From the NCBI GenBank assembly GCA_030625925.1, contig DAOUPY010000043.1, positions 1 to 8,444 of the forward strand: 8,444 nt of DNA. The letters are read 5' to 3'. The translations under genes were made by a program, and so were the position numbers. This stretch comes from Fusobacteriaceae bacterium. GTDB lineage: Bacteria; Fusobacteriota; Fusobacteriia; Fusobacteriales; Fusobacteriaceae. Positions 5,484-8,444 of the stretch are shown piece after piece. Within the stretch, counting starts at the first letter, position 1; every line of letters begins with the position of its first letter. The notes below the pieces were generated by a model. It did no database searches and was not told where the DNA came from. It was given only the letters and a program-made list of their open reading frames with translations.

Positions 5484-5510
5484 TTAGCACCCAAGAACAA
5501 AGAGTGCTAA
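5484..5510. promoter_or_regulatory. CIRCE element (HrcA operator) of htpG
   Basis: TTAGCACCC (5484-5492), nine bases, then GAGTGCTAA (5502-5510). The consensus is TTAGCACTC-N9-GAGTGCTAA, so 17 of 18 arm positions match and the spacing is exact. HrcA bound here would repress htpG until heat or unfolded protein titrates GroEL. A run of eight T (5512-5519) follows, so the RNA hairpin resembles an intrinsic terminator. Confidence 0.95.
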
Positions 5511-5532
5511 CTTTTTTTTAGGAGGATTTACT

Positions 5533-7458
5533 ATGCATAAAGAAACATTAAATTTTCAAACTGAAACAAAAGAACTATTAAACCTAATGATCCACTCTAT
5601 CTACACACATAAAGAGATTTTTTTAAGGGAGCTGATTTCCAATGCCAGTGATGCACTGGACAAATTAAAATTTAAAGCCTTAACAGATCAAACTATATTA
5701 AAAGATGACAATGAATTTAAGGTAGAAATATTTATTAATAAGGAAAAAAAGACCATAACTATTAAAGATAATGGAATTGGAATGACCCATGAAGAGGTTG
5801 TCTCAAATATCGGTACCATTGCAAAATCAGGGTCCCGTGCATTTGCAGAGGCTCTCAAAGAGGCCAAAAATAATAATGATGACCTGTCTATCATCGGACA
5901 ATTTGGGGTAGGATTCTATTCATCATTTATGGTGGCCAACAAGATAACTCTTAAGACTAAAAGCCCTGATTCTGATACAGGAGTCAAATGGGTATCTACA
6001 GGAGAGGGCAGTTTCACCATAGAGGATACTAAAAAATCTGACAGGGGAACTGAGATCATCCTCCATCTGAGAGAGGAAGAAAATAAAGAAGATTCTAATG
6101 CAGAATATTTGGAGGAATATAAGATCAAGGAATTGATTCAAAAATATTCTGACTATGTGAGATATCCAATCTTACTTGAAGTAACTAAAACTATAGAAGA
6201 TGAAGAAACTAAAGTAAAAACAGAAACAAAAGAGCAGGAAAAAATAAATTCTCAAACCCCTCTATGGAAAAAATCTAAAACCGAAGTCACAGAAGAGGAA
6301 TACAATGAATTTTATCAAGGAAAATTCCATGACTGGGTAGATCCTTTAAAAACTATCCATTTTAAAGTTGAAGGAAATTTAGATTATTCAGCACTACTAT
6401 ATATCCCATCTAAAACTCCTATGGATTTTTATTCCAAAGAGTTTGAAAAAGGACTGCAGCTGTACAGTAAAAATGTCTTTATTATGGAAAAATGCAAGGA
6501 ATTGATCCCTGATCACTTCAGGTTTATCAAGGGATTGGTGGATTCTCCAGATCTTTCTCTGAATATCTCCCGTGAAATTTTACAGAAAAACAGGCAGCTA
6601 GGAATAATTGCTAAAAATTTAGAGAAGAAGATCCAAAAAGAATTGGAAAAGATGTTAAAAACCGACAGAGATGAATATATCAAATTTTGGAATGAGTTTG
6701 GTATAAATATCAAGGGTGGAATCTATGAAAATTTTGGCAGATATAAGGATGCACTGAAAAATCTTTTGATTTTCAATAGTACGAAAGATGAGAATATGAC
6801 CACTCTCATGGAATATAAGGATAGGATGCCTGAAGATCAAAAACATATCTACTATGTTTCTGGAGACAATATTAAAAGTCTGGAAAAAATGCCTCAATTA
6901 GAGGGAATTAAGGAAAAAGGATGGGAAGTTTTATTCTTTACCGACAAGATAGACGAATTTGCCATCAAATCTCTGGAAAGTTTTGAAAATATCACATTTA
7001 AATCTATTCACGAAGCCAACGAAGAGCTCTCTAGTGAGGACGATAAAAAAATGTTAGATGAGGTAGAAAAAGATAATTCCGATCTATTTACTAAAATTAA
7101 GGAAGCTTTAGGAGACAAAATTTCTAAAGTTAGACCAACTACAAGACTTAAATCTAGTGCTGTCTGCCTTGTGAGCGGTACAGGCGGAATCTCATTTGAG
7201 ATGGAAAAACTAATGGCTGAAATGCCTGGTGATAATCCCATGGGAGCTATCAAGGCAGAGAGAATTTTAGAGATAAATTCCAATCATGAACTTTTTAAAG
7301 CCCTGATTAAAGTAAATGAAGTGCACCCGGAAAACTTAAGTAAATATGCAGAAGTTTTATATTCTCAAGCTTTACTTATAGAAGGATTCCAGTTAGAAGA
7401 TCCAATAGAATTTGCCAATAATATGACCGACCTATTGATAGAGGCATCTAAAAACTAA
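5533..7458 (+). CDS. htpG: Molecular chaperone HtpG (bacterial Hsp90)
   Basis: HtpG is the ATP-driven cytosolic Hsp90 homodimer that remodels client proteins together with DnaK. The 641 residues compare with about 625 for E. coli. The N-terminal GHKL ATPase domain (to about 215) shows the catalytic Glu33 and Mg-binding Asn37 in LRELISNASDALDKL, DNGIGM at 79-84 and the ATP-lid GQFGVGFYS at 122-130. The middle domain carries SLNISREILQ with the conserved catalytic-loop Arg, and the C-terminal dimerisation domain ends without the eukaryotic MEEVD, as in other bacteria. There is no long charged linker, only a Lys/Glu-rich stretch near 215-235. AGGAGG at 5520-5525 lies 7 bases before the ATG. It is a single gene under a CIRCE operator, placing it in the HrcA regulon with groESL and dnaK. 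In B. subtilis htpG is not HrcA-controlled. Confidence 0.97.
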   Translation: MHKETLNFQTETKELLNLMIHSIYTHKEIFLRELISNASDALDKLKFKALTDQTILKDDNEFKVEIFINKEKKTITIKDNGIGMTHEEVVSNIGTIAKSGSRAFAEALKEAKNNNDDLSIIGQFGVGFYSSFMVANKITLKTKSPDSDTGVKWVSTGEGSFTIEDTKKSDRGTEIILHLREEENKEDSNAEYLEEYKIKELIQKYSDYVRYPILLEVTKTIEDEETKVKTETKEQEKINSQTPLWKKSKTEVTEEEYNEFYQGKFHDWVDPLKTIHFKVEGNLDYSALLYIPSKTPMDFYSKEFEKGLQLYSKNVFIMEKCKELIPDHFRFIKGLVDSPDLSLNISREILQKNRQLGIIAKNLEKKIQKELEKMLKTDRDEYIKFWNEFGINIKGGIYENFGRYKDALKNLLIFNSTKDENMTTLMEYKDRMPEDQKHIYYVSGDNIKSLEKMPQLEGIKEKGWEVLFFTDKIDEFAIKSLESFENITFKSIHEANEELSSEDDKKMLDEVEKDNSDLFTKIKEALGDKISKVRPTTRLKSSAVCLVSGTGGISFEMEKLMAEMPGDNPMGAIKAERILEINSNHELFKALIKVNEVHPENLSKYAEVLYSQALLIEGFQLEDPIEFANNMTDLLIEASKN

Positions 7459-7460
7459 AG

Positions 7461-7484
7461 GCAACATGACGTTGCATCCAGATA
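7461..7484 (+). repeat. REP-like 24-nt sequence, copy A
   Basis: GCAACATGACGTTGC, a 5-bp hairpin with a 5-nt loop, is followed by ATCCAGATA. The reverse complement of 3432-3455 matches at 19 of 24 positions. It starts three bases after the htpG stop. There is no T run, so it is not a terminator. The rest of the gap to 7520 is closed by AAGGCA (7458-7463) and TGCCTT (7514-7519). Confidence 0.45.
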
Positions 7485-7525
7485 GGTATAACCCGAGATT
7501 TTATAATTTTTAATGCCTTGAACAA

Positions 7526-7564
7526 CAAAAAAGCTAGAAATGACATTGTGTCATTTCTAGCTTT
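7526..7564. terminator. Bidirectional terminator between htpG and the flavodiiron gene
   Basis: A 16-bp perfect stem (7530-7545 with 7549-7564) encloses the loop TTG. On the minus strand the stem is followed by a run of T (A7526-A7532), giving a strong terminator for the flavodiiron gene. On the plus strand the tail CTTTCTTATT is weaker but can serve htpG. Confidence 0.88.
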
Positions 7565-7582
7565 CTTATTATATAAATAACC

Positions 7583-8444
7583 TTATTTTCTTGCTTCTTT
7601 TAATTTATCAGCCATAGCAGTTGCAATTGCTTCTAATTTTGTATAGTCTTCTGATCTAGGTGTTCCCTTTACTTCTACAGATTCTCCTACAACTTCTACA
7701 CCTCTAAGCGAGTCAGCAAAAGCTTGTATTCCTTTTACTCCACCGCCGCTCCACATCATATTTCCAAAGATACCCAAGTATCTATTTTTTAATCCGTAGT
7801 TTTGTAGTTTAGATAAAAGTGGTTGAACTTTTGGATAAACTGCATTGTTATGTGAACAAGATCCTATGATTAATCCTTGATACTTCCATATATCACTGAT
7901 TATGTATGAATGATCTGTCTTAGATGCGTCATATAATTTTATATCTATAATTCCTTCTTTAGATAGTTGTCTAGCAATGGCATTTGCCATTTTTTCTGTA
8001 TTTCCATACATAGAACCGTAGACTATTACTACCCCTTCTGCTTCTGGCTCCATCTTAGACCATGCATCATAGTGACCTAATACTCTAGCTATCTCTGTTC
8101 TCCATATAGGACCGTGGCAAGGAGCGATACATTTGATGTCCAATCCGCCTAATTTTTTTATAGCAGCTTGTGTAGGTGCTCCATACTTACCTACAATATT
8201 TGAATAATATCTTCTCATCTCATCCTCATAGAAACTAAGATTTAACTGGTCATCAAAGATTCCGCCATCTAACGAACCAAAACTTCCAAATGCATCATTT
8301 GAAAATAATATTCCTGTAGTAGACTCATATGTAACCATAGATTCCGGCCAATGTACCATAGGCACCATAGCAAATGTAAGGGTATGCTTACCTAATTCTA
8401 AAGTATCCCCTTCCTTAACTACCAATCTATTCTTTTCACAACGT
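7583..8444 (-). CDS. Flavodiiron protein (rubredoxin:oxygen oxidoreductase), 5' part outside window
   Basis: The reading frame is open across the right edge, so about the first 110 residues of a roughly 400-residue protein are missing, including the HxExD iron ligands. What remains is the C-terminal part of the metallo-beta-lactamase-like diiron domain, with ligands visible in PMVHWPES (codon near 8353), FSNDAFG (near 8296) and APCHGPIW (near 8116). A flavodoxin domain follows, with the FMN-phosphate loop YGSMYGNTEKMA (near 8010-8020). Such proteins reduce O2 to water or NO to N2O with electrons from rubredoxin and protect anaerobes. The rubredoxin gene at the other end of the window is a plausible donor. 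No rubredoxin or flavin-reductase domain is fused at the C-terminus, which ends AMADKLKEARK. The first possible internal start, TTG at 8423-8425, lies within the domain and is not the gene start. Confidence 0.95.
   Translation of the reverse strand, partial: RCEKNRLVVKEGDTLELGKHTLTFAMVPMVHWPESMVTYESTTGILFSNDAFGSFGSLDGGIFDDQLNLSFYEDEMRRYYSNIVGKYGAPTQAAIKKLGGLDIKCIAPCHGPIWRTEIARVLGHYDAWSKMEPEAEGVVIVYGSMYGNTEKMANAIARQLSKEGIIDIKLYDASKTDHSYIISDIWKYQGLIIGSCSHNNAVYPKVQPLLSKLQNYGLKNRYLGIFGNMMWSGGGVKGIQAFADSLRGVEVVGESVEVKGTPRSEDYTKLEAIATAMADKLKEARK

Noticed and set aside
8423..8425. TTG as start of a truncated flavodiiron gene
   Set aside because: The frame continues open to the window edge and the start would cut through the diiron domain; the truncation is due to the window, not a broken gene.
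1..8444. CRISPR array, tRNA, rRNA, transposase or prophage genes
   Set aside because: No regularly spaced direct repeats, cloverleaf genes or recombinase motifs were seen in either strand.

Overview
The window is A+T-rich bacterial chromosome with strong AGGAGG-type ribosome binding sites, compact genes, intrinsic terminators and a CIRCE heat-shock operator. The gene set (rubredoxin, flavodiiron protein, EIIA-Glc, EpsC-type serine acetyltransferase, selenouridine synthase) and the protein character point to an anaerobe. I think a member of the Fusobacteriota (Propionigenium/Ilyobacter/Psychrilyobacter-like) most likely, with Clostridia as the alternative. This is an impression from the sequence, not a search result.

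Layout. 1-280 has no gene and holds a large imperfect inverted duplication built around two 47-48 nt hairpin repeats. A rubredoxin gene too small for most ORF filters (318-479, minus) follows, with its own terminator, promoter and a palindrome at the predicted transcript start. Divergent from it are cysK (677-1588), a short cysE/epsC (1677-2237) and mnmH/selU (best start TTG 2319, end 3377), all plus strand. cysK and cysE perform the two steps from serine to cysteine, and mnmH uses selenophosphate on the tRNA wobble uridine, so this block is about sulfur and selenium. It ends in a strong terminator at 3385-3429.

A minus-strand block follows: a free-standing PTS EIIA-Glc (3507-4001) with terminator and promoter, and upstream of it a tight marC-DJ-1/PfpI pair (5308 to 4129, one base between the genes). 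Divergent from marC is htpG (5533-7458), preceded by TTGACA and a nearly perfect CIRCE element, so HrcA control is predicted. The right edge cuts a flavodiiron protein gene (7583-8444, minus), whose likely electron donor is a rubredoxin such as the one at the left end; together they would reduce oxygen (or NO).

Most genes are ordinary housekeeping or stress genes. The items worth a second look are non-coding: the inverted hairpin pair at the left edge with compensating base changes, a 24-nt REP-like sequence present once in each of the two convergent intergenic gaps, the CIRCE-plus-U-tract leader of htpG, and the operator-like palindrome at the rubredoxin promoter. I did not find a clearly new multi-gene system.
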